NCBI GenBank assembly: GCA_035544875.1
Contig: DASZZP010000083.1
Location: forward strand, 124,001 to 188,000
Length of the DNA stretch: 64,000 nucleotides
From: JASLEW01 sp035544875
GTDB taxonomy: Bacteria > Acidobacteriota > Thermoanaerobaculia > Multivoradales > UBA5704
Reading direction: 5' to 3'
In this document: one piece after another, positions 33,670 through 42,674 of the stretch
How the letters are laid out: every line of letters starts with the position of its first letter
How positions within the stretch are numbered: the first letter of the stretch is position 1
Notes under the pieces: model-generated
What the model was told of the DNA's origin: nothing
What the model saw: the letters and a program-made list of their open reading frames with translations, nothing else
Database searches by the model: none
Translations under genes and position numbers: made by a program

Positions 33670-36448
33670 GGAAGACTCGCAGGCCAGCCAGCAGGCGTCA
33701 CCATCCTCTGGTCCGGTGACTCAGCTCCAAAGCGAATGGCGGTCAGCTCCTGCACCGCGGCTTGAGCCTCGCGCCGCCACGTCCGCGCTGCGGCGCGGCG
33801 ATCTGCGGGCCAGCTTGATTCTCGGGTTCGTCTGTCTGCTGGTCTACAATGCAAACCTGCGTTCGATCAGCGCCGGCGATACCTATCCTGCGCGGTATCT
33901 GCCGTTTGAAATCTGGCGGTACCACAGCCTGCTGCTCGATCGATTCTCGACCGTCGCGGAGCAGGGCCGTTCCAGCGCCGCCTACTGGCTTGTCCCGGGT
34001 CGCGGCGGCCATGTCATCTCGCTCTACCCCGTCGTCCTTCCGGTGCTCGTCGCACCGTTGTACCTGCCCGCGGTCGCCTACCTTCAGGCGCGAGGTTGGA
34101 CTCAGCAGGGGCTGGATCGCGCGGCGAGGATCATGGAAAAGCTCACCGCATCGTTGCTGGCCGCCGCGTCGGCGGCGCTCCTGTACCTGCTGCTGCGGCG
34201 ACGAGCCGAGCCCCGGACCGCGTTCCTGCTCACGCTTGCCTTTGCCTTCGGCACCACCACCTGGGTCATCAGCAGTCAAGCCCTCTGGCAACACGGGCTT
34301 GCCGAGCTGCTGGTGATTGGTGCGCTGCTGCTCGTCACCGGGCGGTGCACGCCTCGCCGGGCGCTCGCGGCAGGGATCCTCTGCGGCCTCATCGCATGCA
34401 ACCGCCCGCCCGATGCCATCCTGGCGGCGGCGCTTGGGCTCTACGGTCTGTGGTGGGCCGGACGCCTGGCACCGCTTCTTGCCGCGGCGGCGGCGTTGCC
34501 TCTCGGCCTGGTCCTGGCCTACAACCTCGAGGTCGCCGGCAGCTTCGCCGGCGGGTACGGGCTGTCCGGAGACGCGACCTTCTTCCAGCACGACCTGCTG
34601 CCTGGCCTCGCGGGATTGCTGTTCAGCCCCACCCGGGGCCTCTTCGTCTTCTCGCCATTCCTGCTCTTCCTTCTCCTTGGATGGCGACAGGTGCTGCGCG
34701 ACCGCGGTGGCCGCGGCCTGACTCTGGCGCTCGGCATTGCCACGGCTCTGCAGGTGCTGGTCTACGCCAAGGCCGATTGGAGAGCCGGCGCTTCCTGGGG
34801 GCCGCGCTGGTTGACCGACCTCTTGCCGCTGCTGCTCTGGATGCTCCCGCCGGTCGTCGCCGGGCTCGGCAGCGCCGCCCGGCTTGCCTTCGTGACGGCA
34901 TGCGGTGCGGCGATCGCCATCCAGGCAATCGGCGCCTTCTGGTACTCGGGCGCCAGCGATGTCGCGATCTTCGCCACTGCCGCGGGCCCCGATCGGATGA
35001 GGGCGGCTTGGGATCCCAGGAACACGCCGTTCATCGCCGAGCTGCGGCACCGGCGAGCGCCGGGTGAGCTGGCGATCGCGGTTTGCGGGAACCTCGACCG
35101 CATCGAGGCCGGCGGCCGCGAGGTCCGAGAGGTCGCCGCCGGCGAGGAGATCGTCGCCGCCGGATGGGCGCATGCCGGTGGCCGCTCACCCCAGGAGGTG
35201 GTGGTGCTGCTGGACGGACAACCGGCCGCATCGACCCCGAGCTTCGTCGACCGGTCCGACGTCAGGAGCGCCTTGCGCCAGACGAGCCCGGCAGGGTGGC
35301 GCATCCCGATCCGGACGGACAGCCTGGCGCCTGGCGAGCATGTCGTCGGCGCCCTCGCGCGGGCCAACGAGCAGGGCGACCTGTATTTCCTGGCCGAGCG
35401 GCGCTTCACCGTGCTGGCGGCGCCGCAGGTCGGCCGCGAGGGAGCCTGGCGAGGCGAAGCGCCCCGGAGCGCGGGGCGCGGCGCGAACGACGACCTTGCC
35501 TCAGCCGCTCGGCGCGCGGCGGCGGTTCTCAGGGAACGCCAGCGGGCGGCGGGCTACTGGCTCACCTCCTACACCGATGCGGCGCGTTTCGAGCATCCGC
35601 ATCAAGAGATGAACACCTTCCTCACGTCCATGATGATCGACCTCCTCGAGCCGGTGGCGACGGCTGCCGGCCTTGGCGAGAGCTTGCAGCGAGCGCGGCG
35701 TCACCTTGCCGGCCAGATCGAGGCCAGCGGGCTCGTTCGCTACCACGGGCGCCCCGACGCTCCCACCATCGGCACCCTCGGGTGCGCCATCACTCCGGAC
35801 GCCGACGACACGGCTCTCGTCTGGAGGATCGCCCCCGGCGACCGCCCGGAGCTCCTGCCGGCCGCTCTCACGGTCCTCGATCGATACCGCACCGGCGAGG
35901 GCCTTTACCGCACCTGGCTGGCGCCGCGCGATCGCTACCAGTGCGTGGACCCGGGGAAGGATCCGAATCCCGCCGACGCCGGCATCCAGATGCACGTGCT
36001 CTTGCTCCTGGCGCAGGCGGATCGGCCGGCGGCCCGCGCCCTGTGCGGCGCCCTCGGGCGGGTGATCGCCCAGGACCGGATCTGGGTCTACTACCAGGCG
36101 GCTCCTCTGCTGCCGATCCTGCGTCAGGCCGACCTCCGGCGGGCCGGCTGCTCGCTAAATCTTCCCGCGTCGCGATTGCGAACGGCGGTGCCCGGGCAGG
36201 AGCCCTGGGTCGCTGCCTGCCGTCTGCTGCAACGTTTCCCGAGCGCCGGCGGTCCGGCGCCCGGCCCAGCCGAGACCCTCGCCTTGCTGCGCAGCCTCTC
36301 GGACGACGGTTTCTCTTCCGTTCGCCGGTCCCCGCCCCTTCTCTACCACAACGATCTCACCGCCTCGACCCCGAGGTTCTACTGGTCGGAGGAATTCGGC
36401 TATGCGCTCTGGCTCAGGCTCTTCTTCGAGACCGCGCGCCGAAGCTGA
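33656..36448 (+). CDS. GT-C-type membrane glycosyltransferase-like protein fused to a toroid-like domain with DADDT motif
   Basis: 930 aa in three parts. Residues ~50-440 hold about 11 membrane helices with marks of dolichyl-phosphate-mannosyltransferase-like GT-C enzymes (SISAGDTYPARYLP in the first external loop, SPTRGLFVFSPFLLF, WGPRWLTDLLPLL). Residues ~450-600 look like a beta-sandwich linker. Residues ~615-930 are helical and resemble prenyltransferase/squalene-cyclase alpha-alpha toroids (LRERQRAAGYW). Asp715-Ala-Asp717-Asp718-Thr719 (ITPDADDTALVW) matches the catalytic DXDD(T) of class II terpene cyclases. The start is uncertain (TTG 33656; GTG 33716 possible). A UbiA-type gene follows after 44 bp. 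Function unknown. Confidence 0.65.
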   Translation: MGAYTEDSQASQQASPSSGPVTQLQSEWRSAPAPRLEPRAATSALRRGDLRASLILGFVCLLVYNANLRSISAGDTYPARYLPFEIWRYHSLLLDRFSTVAEQGRSSAAYWLVPGRGGHVISLYPVVLPVLVAPLYLPAVAYLQARGWTQQGLDRAARIMEKLTASLLAAASAALLYLLLRRRAEPRTAFLLTLAFAFGTTTWVISSQALWQHGLAELLVIGALLLVTGRCTPRRALAAGILCGLIACNRPPDAILAAALGLYGLWWAGRLAPLLAAAAALPLGLVLAYNLEVAGSFAGGYGLSGDATFFQHDLLPGLAGLLFSPTRGLFVFSPFLLFLLLGWRQVLRDRGGRGLTLALGIATALQVLVYAKADWRAGASWGPRWLTDLLPLLLWMLPPVVAGLGSAARLAFVTACGAAIAIQAIGAFWYSGASDVAIFATAAGPDRMRAAWDPRNTPFIAELRHRRAPGELAIAVCGNLDRIEAGGREVREVAAGEEIVAAGWAHAGGRSPQEVVVLLDGQPAASTPSFVDRSDVRSALRQTSPAGWRIPIRTDSLAPGEHVVGALARANEQGDLYFLAERRFTVLAAPQVGREGAWRGEAPRSAGRGANDDLASAARRAAAVLRERQRAAGYWLTSYTDAARFEHPHQEMNTFLTSMMIDLLEPVATAAGLGESLQRARRHLAGQIEASGLVRYHGRPDAPTIGTLGCAITPDADDTALVWRIAPGDRPELLPAALTVLDRYRTGEGLYRTWLAPRDRYQCVDPGKDPNPADAGIQMHVLLLLAQADRPAARALCGALGRVIAQDRIWVYYQAAPLLPILRQADLRRAGCSLNLPASRLRTAVPGQEPWVAACRLLQRFPSAGGPAPGPAETLALLRSLSDDGFSSVRRSPPLLYHNDLTASTPRFYWSEEFGYALWLRLFFETARRS

Positions 36449-36492
36449 TTCCGGCCTCCCGGTCGGCTCCTCGCGACGAACGAGCATGAAAC

Positions 36493-37422
36493 ATGGGGAC
36501 TAACGTCACGCAAGTGATGCGGGCGGCGGCCACCGCCGACCGGCCGGGACCGGCGCGGTGGCTTCGCGGCTATCTGTCCTGCCTGCGCTTCGACGAGATC
36601 CTCGTCTTGCAAGGCTCGCCCCTGCTTGGCGCCGCCTTCGCGATGGGCCGTGTGACCGCCGGGAGAGCCGTGGCGCTGGCGGTCTTCGCCGCCGCGAGCT
36701 GCTGTCTGGTGGCGCACATCTTCGTGCTCAACGATTGGTCCGAGATCAAGGCCGATGTCAGGGACCCCAACAGGACGGCTGGCGTTTTCGCGACCAAGGG
36801 CATCGGCCGGAGAGAGATCGGCTACCTCTGGATGGCCCTGCTCGCGCTGAGCCTCCTGCTGTTCAGCCCGTTCGGCCCGCGCACCGTGGCCATCGCCCTG
36901 GCGATCGCTTTCCTGAGCGCGCTCTATTCCGTTCCCGCGTCGCACGTCAAGGGCATCCCGCTGCTCAGCTCGGCGCTCCATCTGACCGGCGGAGAGCTCC
37001 ACTTCCTGCTCGGCTACTCGCTGTTCAGCGCCATCGACCGGCGGGGTCTCGCGATCGCGTGCTTCTTCGCGCTGGCTTTCGTGGCGGGCCACCTCACGCA
37101 GGAAGTGCGGGACTATGAGGGAGATCTCCTCAACGGGATCAGGACCAACGCGGTGATCTTCGGCAAGGCACGGAGCTTCGCCGCCGCTTTCGCCATCTTC
37201 TCGCTTGCCGACGCCCTGTTGATCGTGCTGGCGGCCCGCAGCATCGTACCGCGCGCGCTGGTGCTCGTGGCCGGGCTCTATCCGTTGCACCTCTACTGGT
37301 CGCTGAGGACCCTCGGAGCGGGACTGACCTTCGAGAGCATCCGCCTCCTGCAGGCGCGCTACCGAACGCTCTACGGCATCATCGGCGTCATGATGGTGGT
37401 GGCGCTACTGCTCGGACGGTGA
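36493..37422 (+). CDS. UbiA-superfamily membrane prenyltransferase
   Basis: 309 aa with about eight membrane segments. First Asp-rich motif: LNDWSEIKADVRDPNR; second: EVRDYEGDLLNGIRTNAV. Both fit Mg-diphosphate binding in UbiA enzymes, though the first reads NDxxE rather than NDxxD. Distinct from the mqnE-linked UbiA gene at 23693. It forms a two-gene unit with the DADDT fusion protein, suggesting a shared lipid or isoprenoid pathway. UbiA-type proteins include chlorophyll, quinone and archaeal lipid prenyltransferases and some terpene cyclases; which applies is not decidable here. Confidence 0.78.
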   Translation: MGTNVTQVMRAAATADRPGPARWLRGYLSCLRFDEILVLQGSPLLGAAFAMGRVTAGRAVALAVFAAASCCLVAHIFVLNDWSEIKADVRDPNRTAGVFATKGIGRREIGYLWMALLALSLLLFSPFGPRTVAIALAIAFLSALYSVPASHVKGIPLLSSALHLTGGELHFLLGYSLFSAIDRRGLAIACFFALAFVAGHLTQEVRDYEGDLLNGIRTNAVIFGKARSFAAAFAIFSLADALLIVLAARSIVPRALVLVAGLYPLHLYWSLRTLGAGLTFESIRLLQARYRTLYGIIGVMMVVALLLGR

Positions 37423-37451
37423 CCAGAGGCGCGCCCAATAAAAAGCAGGGC

Positions 37452-37916
37452 CTAGCCGGTCAGTGGCCGGTTGAGCTCCGTGCGCCAGGTGGCCGGGTCG
37501 GGGCTCGACTCCGGGCCCGCGACGTAGCATTCCCAGAGGTCTGGGCCCGGCGTGTGGCCATTGGCCGCGATCCAGGCATTGAGCTCGCCCCAGGCGGCGC
37601 CAAGACCCGCGTTGTCCCCATCGAAGACCGTCCGCGCCACCTTCGTGGCGGCCAATTGTCCCGCCTGCACGCGGCCCGCGGCGACGACGGGCGCTGTGAC
37701 GGGCACGCCGACCTCGAAATCAAAGGTGTCTGGGTCCATCCTCAGGTGGTGCGTGAACCATGGCCCGGCGGGGGCGATGCCCTGGGCGGCCACCGCGGCC
37801 ATCACCTCGCCGATGCCGGGACCCATGACATTCCGGATCTCCGCCCGCGGAATGGTGAGGCGGATGATGGCGGTTAGCTGCTTGGCGGTCTGGGTGATCT
37901 GTGGTGTGTCGATCAT
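37452..37916 (-). CDS. GyrI-like effector-binding domain protein
   Basis: 154 aa stand-alone small-molecule binding domain (AraC effector/GyrI-like): LTIPRAEIRNVMGPGIGEV, PWFTHHLRMDPDTFDFEVGV, AGQLAATKVARTVFDGDNAGL, and WECYVAGPESSPDPATWRTEL. No DNA-binding domain, so it may sequester or modify a small ligand or act as a decoy regulator. Convergent with the UbiA-type gene; followed upstream on the same strand by mscL. Confidence 0.8.
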   Translation of the reverse strand: MIDTPQITQTAKQLTAIIRLTIPRAEIRNVMGPGIGEVMAAVAAQGIAPAGPWFTHHLRMDPDTFDFEVGVPVTAPVVAAGRVQAGQLAATKVARTVFDGDNAGLGAAWGELNAWIAANGHTPGPDLWECYVAGPESSPDPATWRTELNRPLTG

Positions 37917-37934
37917 GACTGGCGTCCCCGCGGC

Positions 37935-38351
37935 CTACGGTCGAGATGGAGGATTCAGGTTCGAGGTGCAGAATGCGCAACGACGCGCGGCGATTGGGAC
38001 CTCGCTGAGACACTCCGGACACTTCTTCGTGGTCGGATCGGGAGGAATTTCGCCACGTTGCCGGCGTGTCATGAACGCGTTCACCGGCACTACGACGAAG
38101 AAGTAGACGGCGGCTCCGATGAGCAGAAATGAGAGCAGGGCGTTGATGAAGTCGCCAAGCAGGAACTTGCTGCCGTTGATCTCGAAGACGATTGTCGAGA
38201 AGTCCGGCTTACCCGCGATCGCGGCGATCAGAGGCGTGATCAGGTCTTTGACCAGTGCCGTGATCACCGCGCCAAAGGCAGCGCCGATCACGACCGCAAC
38301 CGCCAGGTCGAGGACATTGCCGCGGAGCAAGAACTGTCTCAAGCCTTTCAT
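37935..38351 (-). CDS. mscL: Large-conductance mechanosensitive channel
   Basis: Releases solutes on hypo-osmotic shock. 138 aa; N-terminal helix and TM1 FLLRGNVLDLAVAVVIGAAFG, periplasmic loop, TM2 FINALLSFLLIGAAVYFFVVVPVNAF, and a C-terminal zinc-ribbon-like CPEC...CAFC found in many MscL. ATG 38351 gives the standard N-terminus. A minus-strand TATAAT (38364-38359) ends seven bases before it, so the message is probably leaderless; a second ATG at 38360 lies within that -10 box and is less likely. Confidence 0.93.
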   Translation of the reverse strand: MKGLRQFLLRGNVLDLAVAVVIGAAFGAVITALVKDLITPLIAAIAGKPDFSTIVFEINGSKFLLGDFINALLSFLLIGAAVYFFVVVPVNAFMTRRQRGEIPPDPTTKKCPECLSEVPIAARRCAFCTSNLNPPSRP

Positions 38352-38537
38352 GATGGCCATTATAGTCAGATCAGGCGCACCGGGATCGATCCGGGGCAGG
38401 TTCCGACCCGTGCGATTGATCTGGTGCGCGGGTCCCTGCGGGCGCTTCGACGTTCGTGGATGGGTTGAGGATCTGGCCGGCCGGCCGTGGCCGGGGTAAG
38501 ATTCGCTACTCACCTGGCGGTCACGGGAGGCGCGAGG

Positions 38538-39329
38538 ATGAACGGCGGCACGAGCAGTCTGCGGGTGGCGGCGATCACCGGTGCAGCACAGGGCATCGGG
38601 CAATGCACGGCACTGCTGCTGGGACAACGGGGCTATGCCTTGGCGCTCAATGACCTGCGTCCATGCGGGGAGACCCTCGCCGAACTGCGACGGCGCGGCG
38701 CGGAGGCCATCGAATGCGTCGGAAGCGTCTGCGACGAAGCCGTCGTGGCGCGCTTCGCGGCGGCGGTGCGCGAGCGTTGGGGCGGCGCGGACGTGCTCGT
38801 GAACAATGCCGGAGTCAGCCTGATCGCGCCGGCCGAGGAGGTCTCAGCCGCGGACTTCCGCCGCGTCCTCGAAGTGAACCTGGTGGCGCCGTTTCTGACG
38901 GCTAAGGCCTTCGGCGCATTGATGCTCGAGCGGAACTCCGGCAGCATCGTCAACGTCGCGTCGATCGCCGGCCTCGTAGGCATCGCCGATCGCAGCGCCT
39001 ACAACGCATCGAAACACGGCCTGGTCGGTTTGACGCGCACGCTGGCCAGCGAGTGGGGCGGCCGCGGCGTGCGCTGCAACGCCGTCTGCCCTGGTTGGGT
39101 GAAGACCGAAATGGACGATGTCGCCCAGGCCAGCGGCATCTACACCGACGCCGACATCACGGGCCGCGTTCCGCTGGCACGCTTTGCCACGCCGGAGGAC
39201 ATCGCACGCGCGATCGCATTTCTCGCCGACCCTGCCGAGGGAGGTTTCGTGAACGGACACGCGCTGGTCGTCGATGGCGGATGGACGGCGGACGGAAGCT
39301 GGCAAAGCCTGCGCCTCGCGCACCGTTGA
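38538..39329 (+). CDS. Short-chain dehydrogenase/reductase
   Basis: Classical SDR, 263 aa, NAD(P)-dependent. Cofactor motif TGAAQGIG, NNAG at ~90, catalytic Ser in NVASIAG, and YNASK. Family ending GGFVNGHALVVDGGWTADGS. ATG 38538 follows GGGAGG. An Asp after beta2 (LNDLRP) suggests NAD preference. Substrate unknown; 3-oxoacyl-ACP reductase-like and sugar/alcohol dehydrogenases share this form. Confidence 0.88.
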   Translation: MNGGTSSLRVAAITGAAQGIGQCTALLLGQRGYALALNDLRPCGETLAELRRRGAEAIECVGSVCDEAVVARFAAAVRERWGGADVLVNNAGVSLIAPAEEVSAADFRRVLEVNLVAPFLTAKAFGALMLERNSGSIVNVASIAGLVGIADRSAYNASKHGLVGLTRTLASEWGGRGVRCNAVCPGWVKTEMDDVAQASGIYTDADITGRVPLARFATPEDIARAIAFLADPAEGGFVNGHALVVDGGWTADGSWQSLRLAHR

Positions 39330-39414
39330 CCAGTTCGAAAGAGAAGAGAGTCCTGGTTCTTTCTCAAGCGGTGCCTAATTGCCAACCGAAACCCGCTTGA
39401 TCTACCCTGTTGTC

Positions 39415-40413
39415 ATGACGAACAAAGTTGGAATCGAGAACCGCCGCCTCGGCTCGACGGGGCCGCTCGTCTTCCCTATCGCGCTCGGTTGCATGGGCAT
39501 GTCCGGAATGTACGGACCGGCCGACGAGAGCGAGAGCGTCGCCACCATCCACGCCGCGCTCGAGGCCGGCGTCACGCTCCTCGACACCGGCGACTTCTAC
39601 GGCGCCGGAGACAACGAGATGCTCCTCGGCCGCGCGCTCCGCGGCCGCCGCGACCAGGCGCTCCTGTCGGTCAAGTTCGGCGCCCTGCGCGGTCCGGACG
39701 GGAGCTTCCTCGGCGTCGATGCGCGTCCGCTCGCGGTCAGGAACTTCCTCGCCTACAGCCTCAAACGTCTTGCCGTCGATCACGTCGACATCTACCGCCC
39801 CGCCCGCCTCGACCCGGCGGTGCCCATCGAGGAGACGGTGGGCGCGATCGCCGACCTGGTGAAGGCCGGCTACGTGCGCTCGATCGGCCTGTCGGAGGTC
39901 GGACCCGAGACCATTCGCCGCGCGCATGCCGTGCATCCGATCGCGGACCTGCAGATCGAGTACTCCCTGGTCAGCCGCGACCCCGAGGAGCGGATCTTGG
40001 CGGTGCTCGGCGAGCTGGGGATCGGCGTCACCGCCTACGGCGTTCTCTCGCGAGGGCTGCTCACCGGTTCCTCGACGGCCGGGCCTGGGGACTTCCGCGC
40101 GCGCCTGCCGCGCTTCACTGCCGGGAACCGCGCCCGCAACCAGCTCCTGGTCGAGGCGCTGCGGAAGCTCGCGGAAGAGAAGGGCGTCGGCCCCGCGCAG
40201 CTCGCCATCGCGTGGGTGCTCGCGAAGGGGAAGAGCATCGTGCCCGTGATCGGCGCCCGCACGCGGGCGCAGCTCGCCGAAGCGCTGAGCGCCCTCCCGG
40301 TCGAGCTGGCGCCCGCGGAGATCGCGCGGCTCGAGGAGGCCGTTCCCGCCGCGGCCATCGCCGGCACCCGCTACGACGAGCACGGCATGCGGGCACTCGA
40401 CAGCGAGCGGTAA
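39415..40413 (+). CDS. Aldo/keto reductase
   Basis: 332 aa TIM-barrel oxidoreductase. Asp and Tyr of the catalytic set in LLDTGDFYGAGDNE, Lys in LLSVKFGAL. At the usual His position the sequence is DIYRPARLDP, i.e. Ala where His is typical; a subgroup of YajO/YhdN-like proteins shows this. NADP-site region SIVPVIGARTRAQLAE is present. ATG 39415 was chosen as the family-like start; no strong Shine-Dalgarno. Same direction as the SDR, 85 bp apart. Confidence 0.87.
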   Translation: MTNKVGIENRRLGSTGPLVFPIALGCMGMSGMYGPADESESVATIHAALEAGVTLLDTGDFYGAGDNEMLLGRALRGRRDQALLSVKFGALRGPDGSFLGVDARPLAVRNFLAYSLKRLAVDHVDIYRPARLDPAVPIEETVGAIADLVKAGYVRSIGLSEVGPETIRRAHAVHPIADLQIEYSLVSRDPEERILAVLGELGIGVTAYGVLSRGLLTGSSTAGPGDFRARLPRFTAGNRARNQLLVEALRKLAEEKGVGPAQLAIAWVLAKGKSIVPVIGARTRAQLAEALSALPVELAPAEIARLEEAVPAAAIAGTRYDEHGMRALDSER

Positions 40414-40493
40414 GCGCCAGCTGTTCCCTCGGCCGCGCCGAGTTCGATAGACTCCCGGAAACGCTGTACGCACACGAAGGGTGGTGCTACCTC

Positions 40494-42299
40494 ATGGGAG
40501 GATCGCTAGGCGGCGATACTTTGCGTCCGCTGCCTCACGCACGGTCATGCCGCGGGCTGGCCGCTGGCGCCGTCCTGCTGGCGGGGCTCTTGCTGCCCGG
40601 CGCCGCCGCCCCCCAGCCGGCCCAGAGTACGTGCGCTCCGCCGAGCGGCGATACGGGGTTCGCCGAGATCGGCGTCAATGTCAGTGCGGGCACCTTCGAC
40701 AAGGTCCTCCCCTTCGACGTCCCGGTCAGGCTGTGTGGCACGCTGCCCGTGGGGACCGCGGACGTCTCGGTCCAGTTCGTCGAGGCAGCCACCGCCGCTC
40801 CTGTCGTGGACCGGAAGTGTCATCTCGTGGCGCCGGGCCTGCGGTGGAAACCCGACCCGCCCATTTCCGGGCGCATCGACGGCACCACCTTCCGCGCCAT
40901 CCTGCCGGCCCTGGAGGCAAACCGCTATTACACCTTCTGTTTCAGGCGCCACGGCCCAGTCTCGGCGGGCGTCGCGGCCCAATTCCAGCCCGCGGCCCGC
41001 GAGGTTCTCGACCGTGGGCTCGACGAAGTGCCCGCCGCCAACCTGACGCAGGCCCAGAGCGTCAAGCTGCGCACCGTTCTGCGCGATCGCCTGCAGGACG
41101 TGCTGGCCGCCGACACGATCCTGGCCGAGGGCACCGTCTTCGACCCGCGGCCCGAGCACGACGAGCTGCGCGGCAGGTTCAGCGAGCTGGTCAGGAACGT
41201 CCTCGACCCGCAAAGGCGGCGCGACCGCATCCTGGACGGCGATCCGGCCAGCGCTATCCCCGCGTTTTCCGAGCGCCAGTTCGACCTCGGCCAGGCGCTT
41301 AAGGCAGTGTGGACGAACGCCGCGCTGGCACGCCTCACGGCCCAGCTCGAACGGAGCGCGCAGACCGAGCCCAGCCTCGGCGAGCTTCTCGCGGGCAAGA
41401 ACCTCGCGGCGGGCGTGGCTTTGACCCGCGCCGACGAGTCGCTGCTGGCCGCGATCGCGCACGGCCGGGACCCGGCTCTGCAAGGAGGGGCTCCACCCCC
41501 CGACCTCAAGGATCCAGCCCAGGCGGCGGCGGTTGCGAGCCGCTATGACGCGACCTTTCAGGCGCTTTCGAGCCTCGCCGCGCTGATCAAGAAGCTGACC
41601 GATCTCGCGGCCCCCGCGGTGCTCCGCGCCGGCTTGGGCGCGGATGACCTCGCCGCGCTCCGGGAGCTGGCGGCGGGACCGCTGGCCCGTGCCAGCGCTC
41701 TGTCGTTCACACTGGCCGGCCTCGCCCGCGACCTCCAGACCAGCGACGCCGAGCGCTCGGCCGCCCTCGACGCGCTCGCCGCGCAGGTGCAGATCGAGGC
41801 CCAGGGGATCCAGGTCGTGGACGGCTCGAGCACTCCCAACTTCGCCACCGCCCAGAACAACTACGTCAGCGCCGACGCCGGGCTCGTCTATGCCCCCGAG
41901 ATCGAAAGCGCGGTCACCTACGTCGGTGTGAACCTCTACCTGCGCCCGGTCAACAAGGACGCTCATCTCTCGCAGCTGGGGAGCTTCCGCAAGACCTTCA
42001 CCCGACGCTTCGCCTTTACCCTCGCCCTGACGATCCAGAGCGTCGCCGACGGCGGCGGCGGCAGGGTGCAGACCCGCCAGGACCTCTTTGGCAATCAGGC
42101 GCTGATCGCCGGCAGCGGGCTGCGGGTCACCGATATGATTCGCCTGGGCGCCGGCGCCCTGGTCTTCAAGCGCAAGGACCAGAACCCGCTGATCAACCGC
42201 TTCTCCGTGGCCACGACCTATTACTTCACCGTTTCCTTCGACCTCAACGTCGCCAGAGCCTTCCAGGGCGGCTTCGGCGGGTTGTTCGGGAAGAGCTAG
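40494..42299 (+). CDS. Secreted protein of unknown function (first gene of three-gene operon)
   Basis: 601 aa, not recognised. A signal peptide is visible (RGLAAGAVLLAGLLLPGAAA). Residues ~45-160 look like an Ig-like beta domain (NVSAGTFDKVLPFDVPVRLC, RYYTFCFRRHGPV). The middle ~330 residues are helical and charged. The last ~150 are beta-rich with alternating hydrophobics (VTYVGVNLYLRPV, RRFAFTLALTIQSV, NRFSVATTYYFTVSFDLNV), reminiscent of outer-membrane barrel strands. ATG 40494 is the start that keeps the signal peptide; the frame is open far upstream inside the aldo/keto reductase gene. The next gene is 12 bp away. Confidence 0.6.
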   Translation: MGGSLGGDTLRPLPHARSCRGLAAGAVLLAGLLLPGAAAPQPAQSTCAPPSGDTGFAEIGVNVSAGTFDKVLPFDVPVRLCGTLPVGTADVSVQFVEAATAAPVVDRKCHLVAPGLRWKPDPPISGRIDGTTFRAILPALEANRYYTFCFRRHGPVSAGVAAQFQPAAREVLDRGLDEVPAANLTQAQSVKLRTVLRDRLQDVLAADTILAEGTVFDPRPEHDELRGRFSELVRNVLDPQRRRDRILDGDPASAIPAFSERQFDLGQALKAVWTNAALARLTAQLERSAQTEPSLGELLAGKNLAAGVALTRADESLLAAIAHGRDPALQGGAPPPDLKDPAQAAAVASRYDATFQALSSLAALIKKLTDLAAPAVLRAGLGADDLAALRELAAGPLARASALSFTLAGLARDLQTSDAERSAALDALAAQVQIEAQGIQVVDGSSTPNFATAQNNYVSADAGLVYAPEIESAVTYVGVNLYLRPVNKDAHLSQLGSFRKTFTRRFAFTLALTIQSVADGGGGRVQTRQDLFGNQALIAGSGLRVTDMIRLGAGALVFKRKDQNPLINRFSVATTYYFTVSFDLNVARAFQGGFGGLFGKS

Positions 42300-42311
42300 A
42301 GAGAGGATGCC

Positions 42312-42668
42312 ATGGCCATCCAAATCCGCCAGCAGCTCACCGCGACACCCAACCCGACGGCGCTGCCGAGCCAGGTCGACTTCAGGCAGACCCTGCGCAG
42401 CAGCCAGGACGGGGAGTCCATCACCCTTGAATACCGGCTGGCTGCCGACCACGACGTCTGGTTCAAAGGCGACGACGGTCAACCCACGAAGAGCGTGCGC
42501 CGCAGCGCGACGATCCCGCTCACGGACACGGTCCGACTCGACCAGCTAGTGCTGCAAGTGCGCCCGCCCGGACTGGGGCCCATGGACATGGTTGAAATCG
42601 ATCAGACGATCACCGACGCGGCGGGGATCCGGATCCCGGACTCGTGCGTGCTCCGGCTCCTGCACTGA
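42312..42668 (+). CDS. Small hypothetical protein (second gene of three-gene operon)
   Basis: 118 aa, not recognised, no signal peptide. Beta-rich (SITLEYRLAADHDVWFKGDD, VRRSATIPLTDTVRLDQLVLQ). GAGAGAGG precedes its ATG. Between a secreted protein and a lipoprotein with 12- and 6-bp gaps, it probably belongs to the same machinery, perhaps as a cytoplasmic partner or a chaperone. Confidence 0.6.
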   Translation: MAIQIRQQLTATPNPTALPSQVDFRQTLRSSQDGESITLEYRLAADHDVWFKGDDGQPTKSVRRSATIPLTDTVRLDQLVLQVRPPGLGPMDMVEIDQTITDAAGIRIPDSCVLRLLH

Positions 42669-42674
42669 AGAGCG

